Positions 24,831 to 37,600 of a stretch of DNA of 64,000 bases are shown here, in pieces (position 1 is the stretch's first letter; every line of letters starts with the position of its first letter). A model generated the notes under the pieces. That model was not told the origin of the DNA and searched no databases. It worked only from the letters and a program-made list of their open reading frames with translations. The stretch is from positions 9,039,001-9,103,000 of the forward strand of contig WARS01000012.1 in NCBI GenBank assembly GCA_008933995.1, given 5' to 3'. The translations under genes were made by a program, and so were the position numbers. This stretch comes from Datnioides undecimradiatus. Lineage: Eukaryota > Chordata > Actinopteri > Lobotiformes > Datnioididae.

Positions 24831-26735
24831 AGTATGCGTGATGGAGATGGAAGTCAGCTGCAGGATATCGTACGACAGCCCTGAACCTGATCAGCCCGCA
24901 CGCTCCTGCTTTACGAGGCAGAAGGAATGATAAAACAGCACAATCTTCTCTCATGTGTTCCCACAAAACGTCACAGCGGAACACATCAAGCGAGCACCTG
25001 GTCTCCGTGCAGCCACACGTCACAGTTCCATTCGAAATCAAACGCCGCGGCTTTTTATTTGATTGACAAGTGCACGGTAAATCTGGCTTTAAAAAAGCCG
25101 CAAAAGCCTTTGCTGCAAGTGCAAGTAGATACCTGACAGAGGCGATAATCCACGCCGGGGCAGTTATACGGAGTCTGTTTCTGCTGGTTTTTCTCCCTCC
25201 TTTTTGGGGGGGGGGTTGTCTTTCTTTTTGGCTCAGTCAAGCTCCCACATTCCAAGAGTGCTTGTCGACTCAAGGTCGCCCATCTTGCACTCGCTGTAAA
25301 AAGTGATTGCAGATTTCACGTTCATCTGCCAATGACAAAACTGTAACTGGCCTACAGCAACGATTAAATACTTATCTGGGAGTCGGATTAGCTGTTTATA
25401 AAACCAGCTTCCCTGCCCGGTCACTAGCGGAAGAGTTTCTTTCTTTTCTTTTCTGCCTTTCTGCTCCAGATGTTCTCTAATTTTTCTCTGATTTTCTCCC
25501 TCTTGCTTTCTGTCTCTCAGGCTGGGTGGATGGAGGAAGCAGTTCTCATCGTCTCTAGCCAGCTAAATACATGTTGGCTCAGTAATTACAGAGCCTTAAC
25601 ACAGGCCAGGGGCAGAATACCAGCAGAGGCCAATAGCAGTCGGTTATTATCTAAAGCTAAGGATAGGAGTGCTTGCATGTATTATACACTCGAACCTCTT
25701 TGAGCTGCGTTCATCAATGAAGGCATGGCGTGCAAAAGCAGCTCATGTGATCAATGTTACTACAGATGATAGTGAAAGTCTGTAACTTTGACAGCTGCAG
25801 GGCACAGCTCAATGAGAGACAGAGGTAAACACTTTCGCAACATGAAGTCTCGACAAACAGCCTACGGTTTGCTGACTGCGAGCGGAGGCTCAAATGAAAC
25901 GTTAGATTCATGGCCGTCTGTGCATGCACGAGTTCCCAGTAATTACAGTTAGATTTACTTTTGTTTCAAATGTCTCCCACATGCGCAACATCACACAGCC
26001 GCAGGTGAGGTCAGACGCACATTGATCTTTTCACTTGTAATTCTTTTCCCTGCAAACGTTTTGCTTGTCCCCCATGATTCCCATATGTAAAAATAAATGA
26101 GAACATTGATTGAGAAGGTTGTTCTTTGGCAAAAGGCCACCAAAACACTGCTTTCAATCGATCAGCTGAAAAAGGGCGCAGCAGCTGCTCTGCTCTTTTT
26201 CTTTTTTTTTTCTTTTTCAAAATTCGTTGTATTTTAGCCCCTGTACGGTCCTCGCTGCAGAGCCCAGTCCCATGAGTGCCTTTAGACTGCATTATCATGT
26301 ACAAAGAGGGAGAAAACATGAAGGATAGGAGGATGAATAGAAACACAAAGAGACGGAGGGAGAGAGATGGACCCTCCAGAGAATACACAGAGAGAGTAAA
26401 CAACAGAGGAGCAGAGAACGTCGGGCGAGCGCTCGCTGTCCTTCACCCCCCTCACCCTCCCTTCCCATCAAACAAACACTGTGACATCAGCACTCAGAGC
26501 ACACTCAAAGACTCACAAACAGCTCGTCCACGCACATACGCAAGCTCACATACACGATGGTGCAGCTCATGGACATGGCAGAGGAAACCGGAGGTTCAGG
26601 CTTTGAAAAAAACATAAAAATCAGTCAGTTTCAGTCAATGTTGTATTTTGGTTAATATAAACACAATTCATTCCTGTTTTATCACAAGTGTTTAACTACT
26701 GCCTTTTCCTTATTTGACACTCTGCTGACGCTGAC

Positions 26736-26850
26736 CAATCGATAACTAATGTGTTTGTGTTAGCGAACTGATTAGTCGCTTATTGAAATGATCAACGGCA
26801 AAGTAGTTGATAACAACTTTGATTATTAATCCATGTTTCAGCCTCCGACA
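26736..26850 (+). mobile_element. Fragment of interspersed repeat family C
   Basis: Carries a GATTAGTCGCTTATTGAAAT segment followed by AGTAGTTGATAACAACT and a GATTATTAATC segment. This is the order found at one end of a widespread fish repeat built around ATCGATTAATCG motifs. Related pieces occur at 48548-48770 (same orientation) and at 45415-45515 and 60925-61095 (opposite orientation). Heavily diverged. Confidence 0.4.
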
Positions 26851-27741
26851 CGCTAGAGAAATACTTGTAGTTAATTGATATGTGACCTTTTCTTATTGGC
26901 GGATACAGTTTAATTGTAGCGTACTTAATAATGGCCAGTAATAACCTACCCACCTCTCACTTCTAGTTGGTTAATATGCAGGGTGAGTCTGTGTTTGTAA
27001 AGTTGATTTAAATGAAGCCATGGAGCGCACTAGTCTTTGGCATGCTTAGTGCGTCTGTGTATTTTTGGGGTCATTTTTCATATTTTTGAGAGGGAAAGTG
27101 GTTCAGTAAACAGATGAAATAAAGTGTTTTACTAGACTCTTTAGCTGAAGAGGCCATTTTCAATGAAAAGACGTAGCCACGCGAATAACTGACGGTTACA
27201 AATAACATATTTCAACTCGTCATTTGTGAGGTTTGGCAGGTTTTATATCATTGAATTTTTTTTGTTTTGGGATGGCTGGTTGGATAAAATAAAGATCATA
27301 TGTGCTTTTGTCAATGCCTAAATTTCGTTTTGATATTTTATAATTAGCCTGAAATATAATCAGTAGTTTGGAACCTAATTTGTGCTTAGTCCTGGGGCCT
27401 TTTTGAGTTTTTCTGCTTTCTTTACACAGAGCAAAGTGGCTCTGGAGGTGAGAATGTGCCCCAGTACAAATACAAATTGGCTGAGCTGCAAACTTGTCGG
27501 CAAGAATTGAACACTGGAATATAAAAAATAAGATGATGGCTCATTTTTTTTTGTTCTCGTTTTCTGTCTAATTTATTATGTTGTTGGGCAGTTGGTCGCC
27601 GACTTAATTACCATAGATTATCCTAAAAAGCAAACACTGAAGCAAGTTGGCTAATTTTTTGTATTACGGGTCGAAGCAAACTCTAAACCTGTTACTGCAG
27701 CTTATTTTACTTGCAGAATATGAATCGTTCCCTTTAGTTAG

Positions 27742-27861
<120 letters not shown>

Positions 27862-28504
27862 TAAGTTATTTTGCTTTTCAGCAAAAATGCTTTTTAAGCC
27901 GTACGTGTTTTTGTTTTTGTTTTTTTAAAGTTCACATCGGTGTTGTTGTTCCTGCCACTCAACTGCCCTCTCATCTACTGTTCAGTGTCAGGTCCACTGT
28001 CTTTAAGAAGAAGCAGTCTCTTTCACATCTTGTTAAAGCTTGAGTGCCATTTCAGCATAAAACACCAACTATGCAGCTTTTCTACCTCAGCTGACTTCCT
28101 TTTCGCATCCCACCACCTACTCATTCCCCTCACAACATCAATCTCATTTCCTCATTCTCCTCTCTGGCTATATCAAATTGCTTTCATTTCAGCACAACCT
28201 TGGTATTCGATTGAAGGCCGACATCATTCTGCTGTGTCAGAGCCAAATGTTGAGTTGGCATTTCACCTCATAGGGCTGTCAGATGACACGGCACATCCTT
28301 TAGTGGCCATGTTGGAGGTCCTCAGGCAACACCGGCTGTATCATTTTATGACTGAATGTCAAACAGTGGAGTCAGCTAAAAGTCACTGTCTTGTTGTCAA
28401 CATGTGATTTTTGTACAGTTACAATGTGGAACTTTTTGCTGGCAGTGTGGCCGAAAGGATGACAACACTGATCTTAAGGTCAGTCCGTCAGTCCACAACC
28501 TCGG

Positions 28505-28890
28505 TCCGGGCTGAAACATCTCCACAGCAATTGGATGGATTGACATGCAAACTGGTACAGACATCCATGCCCACCTCAGGATAAATTGTAATATCATTTG
28601 GTGAAGTCTGCTGACTTTTCATGTAGCGCCACTATAAAGTCAAATTGTTAATTTATTCATTATTTTTGTTCATGACCACATATCTGCAAAAGAAATGATG
28701 TTCATTAACCTGGTTGCAGATATTAGCATACAGATGTTAGCATGAAGAGGACGGTTTAACATCAGCACGTTATCATCTTCTTTTGGGGCATGATTACCTT
28801 AGTGTTTAGCTCAATGCTCTGCTATGCCTGAGTGCAGTCTTACAACATTTCTAGCATGACTGTGGACTCTTGGCAGTGTTGTGGCCTGAG
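28505..28890 (+). mobile_element. Interspersed repeat (family B), best copy
   Basis: Runs through the motif series AAACATCTCCACAGCAATTG, GGATTGACATG, TAGCGCCACTATAAAGTCA, ATTAGCATACAGATGTTAGC, AACATCAGCACG, TGTTTAGCTCAATGC and TAGCATGACTGTGGACTCTT. I recall exactly this series from a very common non-coding repeat of percomorph genomes. Related, poorer copies are at 17480-18070 and 51470-51640. There is no coding capacity. Boundaries are approximate because no target-site duplication is obvious. Confidence 0.6.
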
Positions 28891-30218
28891 ACAGACATTA
28901 TAGAGCTGAGTTGTTTCCAAGACCAAAAAAAAAAAAACAGTTTGTGTTTGTGTTATTATGTTTTGTGCCCAGCTGTGGCTAACGGCGTCAGCTACTCAGG
29001 TATTACTCTTGCTAACCCAGAGGCTACATATTTTGTCATCATATTTCTTAGCTGGTTCCCGATGATGGTGCCAGACATAATTGCTTGGGGTTTTGTGATC
29101 TAGCCACTGAGCCTCTGTTCCTATTATCTCCTTCTGAATCCTATTCCACTTGTGATATCTGAACATCCAACCGGTGAACTACAGCGAATCATTAACACGT
29201 CATGTAAAAAGGTGAAGAGCAGCAAAAGCAACACGTTCATTTCTTTTTGAAGCTGACTTACCTCTGCACACTTTGTAATACACTCTGGCTTAATGTGTAG
29301 AAGAGATAAGTCTACCCCAAACTGCCCCCACTCGTAGATACAGTGTAATATTTGATTAATTCACATTTCCTTTATCCACACTGTCATATTTAGATGATAA
29401 TGCATCCCAAGAGAAGTGCTCTCTGCTCCTAATCCCCCCTTGATTGGTGGATTTAAATGTCGCCCGTCCTTTGTTATGGTGATTGTAATTTAATTGTGGG
29501 TTAATGGTTTTCTACACAGAAAAAAACCCTGTTGTCTGGCCTCTATATGTCAGCATGGCGAGCGGGGTTAAGCCTGTGGATGATAGGTAGCGAGGTTTTC
29601 CGTGGGAGGAAAAGCTATTCAGAGACTGTTGTAATTACTGCTTCAATCGTACCAGACTAAGTCAGGCCAGACGCAACAAGCCTGAAATCATCCTGACAGG
29701 CCAGGAAGAGGAGAGATGAGAATGAGGTGAGAGGAGGGACCGGATTGGAGATGAGAGGTGTAAAGAGGTGAGGGGGCAAAGACTGGGGTAAGGAAGAGAG
29801 ACAGATGAGGAGAGGTGGGCAGAGACTGTTGTCAATACATGCACAGAGTCAACATCCACAGATTATGTTGCTGCACCGCCTCGAATTTGAACCCAGACGG
29901 GAATGTGAAATGACATTTTCTGAGAAAAGCACGGGGTGATGGGGTTGGATGTAAATCTGTTGCTTGACAGTTGTGGTTGTTGGAGCCGCCGTGATGTTTG
30001 ATAATCCTGAGGAGTGAAGCGGAGCTTTTTCCATTCCCTCCTGCTTGAATGCATTTGACTTTAACAAAATAGGGCAACCCATGCTGGCATGTGTGTGTTC
30101 GTGTATGTGTGCTCGCACTCATTTGGACTGCAATCAAGGTTTTGACAGATTCGCACAGTCATTCTCGCGATATACATCATTTCCCTCGCAGAGATCACAC
30201 ATGCACACACGCCAACAT

Positions 30219-30219
<1 letters not shown>

Positions 30220-30262
<43 letters not shown>
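30220..30262. repeat. (CA)21 microsatellite
   Basis: Forty-three bases of perfect CA repeat in fam20c intron 3. Confidence 0.95.
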
Positions 30263-30264
<2 letters not shown>

Positions 30265-30430
30265 ACTTAACACCCAACATCATATCCTAGTTCCTAAATC
30301 TGCTGGTGTGTTTCCACATGGTGCATCAAAGAGACAGAGGCTGAGAGATCAAAGACTTCTCTGGCTGTGCTCTTCTGCTCGGCTCCTCTCAAGTCTAATG
30401 CAAATGTGTGCCAGGCAATCAGGCAGCGAA

Positions 30431-30450
30431 GGCAGGCAGGCAGGCAGGCA
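30431..30450. repeat. (GGCA)5 tetranucleotide repeat
   Basis: Five perfect GGCA units, followed by TGCATGC-like sequence. Confidence 0.9.
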
Positions 30451-30721
30451 TGCATACGGTGTCTGGGTAACGATCGACCCTCCAACCATCCATATTTGTG
30501 GCAACCTGCACTCTCGCTGCTTTGCTCTTTCTATGTTTATACACCCCTCTGTCTCTTTCCCATTCTTAGTATTCGCCATCATTCTTTCTCCGTCTCTGCA
30601 ACTCTGCCTGCTGTTTGTTTTTCTCTCATGCACGTCCTTTAATGAATGGCAGATGAAGAAATCCATTAACAGGCTTGCCGTATCGATCCTTTAGGTATTC
30701 TCTTCTCTTTTCTGTTTTTCT

Positions 30722-30725
<4 letters not shown>

Positions 30726-30765
<40 letters not shown>
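30726..30765. repeat. (GA)20 microsatellite
   Basis: Forty bases of perfect GA repeat in fam20c intron 3. Confidence 0.95.
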
Positions 30766-30771
<6 letters not shown>

Positions 30772-31859
30772 TCAGATACTATGGCCAGTGCCTCTGTTTG
30801 GTGGTGACAGGCTTCCTATGGGCTCCAGCACTTGATCACTATGATGTAACATAGATGAATCAGCCTACTGAACTGCTGTCTGTGGTCCAGTTTTCCAGAC
30901 ATGGAATAAACCAACTCTTAACTAGTCTAATCTAACTCTAGGCTTGTTTTGCAATATTTGTTAAGACTGCAGGTCTTGTGAGATGAGAGAGGATTAGAAG
31001 AATGGCACTAAAAACCTCAGCTGATGCCCAGCCCTGTGTTGCTCAAGTACACGGATGAAAACATCACAGTCACACTCCCTGTCACAACAACTGCATTGTA
31101 ACCTGAATAAAGCTGAGTTTGATGACTAAGCTCAATTACCATCTTCGTCATCTGCTGCATCCTGTTATGCCTGTGGCCAGGACTGAAATAACCCTGAATT
31201 GTGGCATTTCCATAATTTCTCCTTTTGTTCTCGTAAACAAACACTTTACGCTGTCAAGTTGGAAGCATCTACTTAACATATGTGGGTAAAAACATGTAGA
31301 TTTTTCATGCAGTCCTCAAAACATACAGCCTGATTTTCTTGGCTTTTGGAGGACAATGTTGAAATTTCTACCTCAAATGGAGAACAAATGCACAATGATT
31401 CTTTGGTGAAGCAAGAACAACATTATCGCAATGTGGTTTTGTCTTTGCTTGTAATCTTGTTGGTCAAATACTGCTGCTACTAAAACTAAATTCTGTTTAT
31501 AATGTTGTGTGTAGTTGTGTGCGGAGAGAACATGCTTTTACTCAAAAAAAAGCATGTTTTACGACAAAACAAAACGAAAAATGTGCAAAAAACTTTTTTT
31601 AAGCACATATGAAACATAATTTAGGTTTGAAGTAGTTTGATGATGGAAAGTGATGGAAACGTTCAGTTGTCAAAATAAAAATAACTATAAAACTACATGA
31701 AAACTGTTTACATGCAAACAACGCAGTATCTTCATGCGTACACAGGTCCAACAACATCAAATAAAAAGGTGACCCTAACGTCTGTATTTACTTCAAAATT
31801 TATTACACTTGAACTGAAAATTACATTAAAATAATTAATACGTTGAACATCCAGCACCT

Positions 31860-32225
31860 TCAAGGAGGAGGTTCAAGGAGGAGGGGTTTCACTTCTTGTA
31901 ATTCACCCATTTGCTTGCTAGAATTAACATGCAAATAAATTACCATTTCATCTGTATAGAATTGGATATTAACTTCTGGACAGATAGTAGATGACTGATC
32001 ATTTATTAATACAAAATACAAAAGGGGACCTAAAACAGAACCTTGAGGGACACCAGTAGAGTTTGTTTGGTTTTTTTTTAAAGAAAATAATAATGCTCCT
32101 TTAATTATTGCACAGTGTGTTTCATTGTTATGTAATGAGTAGTGTCCCCAGCTTCTCCTATCATTCTGTGTATGCCCCAAACAACTTTCACAGGGAAAGG
32201 GTATCACCATTGACTGATGAAACAA
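31860..32225 (-). mobile_element. Decayed LINE (non-LTR retrotransposon) reverse-transcriptase fragment
   Basis: The minus-strand frame contains GVPQGSVLGPLLY followed by IND. After a gap comes VNIQFYTDE and then MVIYLHV. GVPQGSVLGPLLF...IND is a hallmark of non-LTR retrotransposon reverse transcriptases of the L2/Rex1/CR1 type, in which the catalytic box reads YADD. Here the box reads YTDE, so one catalytic aspartate is lost and the fragment cannot be active. About 50 codons around these motifs (roughly 31915-32075) are recognisable. The flanks of the open frame have no clear similarity, and the rest of the element (endonuclease, 3' end) was not found nearby. It lies antisense to fam20c within intron 3 and is a fossil insertion. 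The exact LINE clade cannot be decided by eye. Confidence 0.85.
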
Positions 32226-32379
32226 AGCAAAGTCTCAATAGTGCTATGAATGCGTAATTATGACTATTTTCTCATATAGCTTTTTAATTGACCATACTGT
32301 AAGTACTGTTTAATTATAACTTGTATTGGATCAGCGATGTGCTGATTAATCACCAATTATAACTGTTCTGCTCCTCAGC

Positions 32380-32740
32380 TATGAGGAAGTGGCTGCAGCT
32401 TAAGACTGGTCTGGTAGCCAATGGTGGCACTCTGTAGAGCTAAGGAAAAAATGTACTCTTTGAAAAGGTACAGTCCCTTTGGGAGGACGGCTCCAGCAAC
32501 AAAACATTTTGTTCTTTCAAAAGCTTACCTTCAAGTTCAAATAATACTTATAACTATAATGTGCCTTTTGCTGTCAGAACTGTCCATGTACCTTTTAGTG
32601 CAATAGAAAGGTATGCATGTCATGCCAGAAGCACCACCAGGGACTTTGTTACGAGTACCTCTATGTACTAAAATAGACCTGTGCCATACAGTGGGTTCGG
32701 GTCCCAGCTGTAGCTTTGTACTTTCCAGTACTTTGAACCT
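32380..32740. repeat. Possible degraded repeat with recurrent GTACC/AAAGGTAC motifs
   Basis: Within 300 bases the stretch contains AAAAGGTACAG (about 32463), GTACCTTTTAG (32588), AAAGGTATG (32607), GAGTACCTCTATGTACTAAAA (about 32652) and GTACTTTCCAGTACTTTG (32716). The recurrence in both orientations suggests an old non-autonomous element or tandem array. I cannot place boundaries or a family. Confidence 0.3.
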
Positions 32741-34670
32741 GACTGGGTGGAGAACACTGACAGAAAAAACAAAATCTCTTTTATTTTTTCATTTTTTGTC
32801 TCCTTCTGTTTTTCCTTCTTTTTTCTGTGTTTTTGTCATTCTGACTTGGTGCTGGTGTAAGATGGGAAGACATGATTGTAATATTTACAGCGGAATTTTC
32901 CTCAGAGCTCACAAAGCTCATTAGATCATGAGCATAGATGATCGACAAAGGAAGGCGGGGGAAGGACCGATGATTGATATAATGATGGTCTTCCGTTCCT
33001 TCTCGCATCCACTTAATTGTATTGCTTGTCAATCAGCCAACTGTTGTCTCAGTCACACGCAAATCAATCCCGAGTATTCCTAGAAGAGATATCTGCTCTT
33101 TTCCGCTGCTCCTCCCCACTGAGCGATCTATATCTGTGCTGAGTCGGGTCCATGAGTAATTTTTGATTGACACATCGGGGAGACAAGAGACGGGAGCCGC
33201 ATAATGTCACCTCGCTTGTGTCAATAACATATTGACAGCGGCACAAATAACAGCCTGGAGGAAATGTCTGTGTTAAATGTGAAATATTAGTAGGAAATTG
33301 GCTGCATATAAGGACTGATAATGTATCATCAAACTGCATCAGCCGTGGGAGGTTAAAGAAGAAGATTGAGGGAGCTTTGTTTGGAGATGGGGAGGGCATG
33401 TCTCAACAAAACTCCTTATTATCCTTGCTTAAAGCTGCCCAGATTTGTCCTCAAACAAGGCAAAGACTGAACACTGAGAGACTGATAAAAGACAGGACAA
33501 TGCAACGATTGTTCCTGGATGTTGCTGAATAAAAGCATGTCAAACAAACTGACCTCTCCGCGGACCAACTTCCACTCTTGCCCTTCATTTTTTTTTTACA
33601 TATTTTGTCGGCTTGGCTGTTTGTTTGTCAGCGTGTGTGCGTGTTCTCTTATTTACCGTGTGATATTGTATTCACAAGGTCCTCTGTGCCTGTGCTCTGA
33701 CTTTGAGTCAGGAAATAAAGGGATGAAACTGCCTCAGGACAAGTCATTCAGAACGCAGATGATGAGTGCAGCTCTGTTTGGAAATAGAGGAAATTCACAG
33801 CAGCGCAGTTGCAACGTAAGAGCCGTGGGTTACAAAAGTACCAAGTTAACCCTCAAAGTGCTGTCCTCCATATCTGGAAATGGTTCAACACACACTTAGT
33901 CAGCTGCATTTTGAGTGTCGAGTAAAGCCTTTAAACACTATCAAAAGAATAATCGGATAAAGACAGTAAGTATAATAATTAATACTGCTCAAGCTTGTAG
34001 CATAAAATAAGTAGCACATCAGTTAAATCCACTGTGAATGTATTTGCATGCATCACATGCTTTTAATTCAAGGTTACATCTGATATAAGCAGTTTTATGC
34101 ATTCCTTAAATCACAGTTATCCCTTTATGCACAAATAAACGGTATATTCACAATGTAATGAAAAAAAGAATTAACTGCACTTGCATATCTTTGTATCTCC
34201 CAGCTATCACATTCAAGTTTTTCATAATCACAATACGAGTCTACCTGGACTGTAAATGCAGCACGACGTGCGCATGCTCCACATCTTAAACAGAACTCTC
34301 GGGGTTCATGAATAATAGCTGAATATTGTAATCGCTTGTAAACGTACCGGCTGACCTCGGGAAACGTCTCGTTCTATTCATTTCTGCTGTACCACCGCTT
34401 CTGTTGCTAGACAAAACAGTTGAATAATTAATCTAAAATTACAGCCTCTGTGAGATGTGTGATTTAGCAGCACTTAAGGCTCTGCACTGCTCTCTGCTTA
34501 ATGTTTTGACTGTTCCCCCTATGTTATAATTGTTTCACCGGGGTATTATTGTGCGCCGTGCAGTTTGAGCTGAAGTAGAAATTAAAGTGTTCATGGCAAA
34601 AAAAAAATCTTTTTCGTGAAGCAGAGAAAATTTCTGTTCAAGTGCTCAGTTTTAAAGAAATATGTACAAT

Positions 34671-34699
34671 ACACACACACACACAAACACACACACACA
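34671..34699. repeat. Interrupted (AC)n microsatellite
   Basis: An AC repeat with an AAAC interruption near the middle. Confidence 0.85.
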
Positions 34700-37600
34700 T
34701 ACATACCAGTCATTTCATGTACTGTAGATGAAATCTGCAGCAGCTAAACATATTTTTCAGAATGCAGTGGAGTGGTGCATATGATCAAAAGGAGCCCTCA
34801 GGCTTAGTAATCTGACCCCCTTACTGTCTACCCTGCAGAGACCCATGACACGCTGCAGGCCAATGGTGCGTCAGTGTCATGTAGAGCACAGACACACTGT
34901 GTTTTCCTCTATATGTGTTTGTTGTTCGCACATATAGCGAGATGGAGCAAAATGGAGGAAACAAAAATGGTCAAATCTACCGTGATGCTATCGAGCCTTG
35001 GAAACGTAATATTAATTTGTTTTACTGACACTGGATACCAGGCTAATACACGTGTTTTCATCCCTGAAAAGAGCAGAATCTGTGCACCAGCAGAGCAGCA
35101 CAGCTAGGTGTTGAAAAGCCATCCATGTCGAAAAAAGGTCTAACACGATTCAAAATGTGCTGAAAAGTGAACCTGCTCATTTTATTCTTTTCATTTTTGA
35201 TACAAAGTAGTGCAACTGAAATAATCAATATTGGACAAGGTGGTGCCATAGGGCACTGATGCAAGCTGTGTTATTTAGTGGTCTGGCTCCAATAAATTAC
35301 TGCTTTTTATTCAACCAGATGGTCAAAGCCTAAAACAGGACTGTGCATGTTGTCTATAAAAATAGAGTTTTATGGATGGATTGTATGTGTTCCAGTGCAC
35401 ATTGGTCAAAGATTGGCCTACATGGAAAGGCTTTTTATACCATATCACTGAATCTGAGGCACTCTCACATAGGGTGCATATCTTTTAAAGGACAAAAACA
35501 ACTCCTTCTAGCTCGCTGTGTGAAGTCAATTTTATGTTGTTACATAAAAGTGGTTGAGGACCTATTTACCAAGCAGGTGTAGCGATGAAATACTCTGTAA
35601 TTAAACTGAAATGATAAACTGGACCACTCTGAAAGTAACTTTTTAAATGCGGCTGAAGCTGTCATGGTAATGGACAATAAGCAGTGAAGACCTATGGCCC
35701 ACTGTACTATAGCAAAACATGCTATGAACACTCAATAACAGAAGCTTATGCAACTAATCTATGGTCTAGTGGGGATGAGCAACTAGCCCACTGTAATAAT
35801 CTGTTAATGTGCTATTGGCATTCTGCCATCTACAGTAATCAGCCATCATGATTTATGTAGAATGTAGACATTATTAAACCAGTGATGTTTTCCCCGGTAA
35901 TGTGTTTTTACACACCGTGCCAGTTTTAATCACCGTAGTTGATTAGCATAATCGTTAACTTTGACGTGTCTGGATACTAACATCCTTTTCTTCTAGTTTA
36001 CACCTCTTTTCTGCACTTTCTAAAGAGTCACTGTCAGCATACAGTCTTCTCAGGGCCTCCTCACTCTGCATCGCTATCACTGCAATTGAGATCTCGCTCT
36101 GTGTGTGTGTGTGTGTTTGTGCCTCTGTGAGTGTCACAGTCTAACTACCACCTCTGACAACTTTGGACATGCAGCGTTCCAAACTGTCACAGTATTCATA
36201 CTGTAGTTGCCTAGGAGACAGAATATGGTCTTATTTATTTGTCTTTCTGTGCTGATCTGTGTGTACATATCTGTGTGCGTGTGCGTGTTTATACTCATGT
36301 GCATGCCTGTGCATATGAGCGCCACTCTGCAGTGATACTGTTATGGGAAATTCCACGCAGCCCCGGCTCAGGCCTTCCAGGAGCAGAAATGTCTTGACGA
36401 TATTATCAGTCAACTGCCCCCTTCAGGTAAACGTTATCAGCCCTAATGCTGTGCTGAAAGAACGATAACACAGTGTTGCAGCCAGCAGAAATGACAAGCC
36501 AGCATCCAATCTGCATATCAAAGCCTCGGCTAAATTCCTCTGCCATCTGTGTGTGCATGTGCGCGTGCACGTGCCAGAGCTGCACACAGACACCCACTCA
36601 CACACACACTCTCACACACATGCATGCATTTTAAATGCTTGCTGTGCTGCCATTTCTCTGCAGTCTCAGAGGCAAGTTGTTCCTGGCCCGCCACAATCGC
36701 AGTTCATCCCTGATAAACTCGCTCATTGTTTCTTAGAAATAATAAAAAGAAGCTTAATTACTTGCCCATAAACATTTCAGAGAAGCTGATCCAGCTCTGT
36801 GTTTCTTTGGGAATGCAGGCTTTGATACCATCTGTCATCTTGTCTCTTTGCTTTGAAGGAGCTGTCAGTCAAAGGCAGGCTTTACTCTCTGTCTGGACAC
36901 AGTACACCTCAACAGCTGATGTGACAATCACAGCAGACATTGATTCATCTGGCCTGGGCACAGCCCTCCACGCTGCAGTTCTTATTGAGGACCAGATGCT
37001 GAAAGCAGAGGCACAGAGGCTGTTTCATGACTGGAAATGAGCCTTTTATGTCTTTCCATGAATCAATGAACAAAGAGAGGGAAGGACACTGTCATGTGTC
37101 TTGTATTTGCTCGAGTTAAGTGGAAACACCAGCATTTTTTAATCAGACTGAATATTCATGAGGCTAAAAATGAATCTCAAAAAAACATAAAAAGTTTAGA
37201 TTGTTGTTGTTTACACTTTTGATGGTGTGATCACACCATAAGCTGCTATTTGCTTGGCCAATGCGTGCTAACTTTATTACATTTCTCTATTTGGTTTATT
37301 TGGTCTCAGGCTGCGTGATTACAAGAAAACCAGGTCTTATAAACACAAGTCACACTGACTCACAACTGCCTGGTTTACTGGACAGAGTTTTGGAAACCTG
37401 TCATCTTACGAGGTTAGAGATTTTGGCAGCAGGGTGAATCTAAATAAATCTAACTTGAGTCCCTTTAACTTTCGCCAAGAGTCATGGACTCATTTACTTT
37501 CTGTGCTGTTTATACCACTTAAGAGCATGTGAAGAAATAACCGAGCATCACTCCCCACTGCAGTTTGTTTTGCTCGGGCCGGCAGCTATCAAATGTCAAC

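Noticed and set aside
27940..28407. 155-codon open frame just after exon 3
   Set aside because: It lies in intron 3 after a good donor, its sequence does not continue FAM20C, and exon 4 at 61285 fits the conserved protein exactly.
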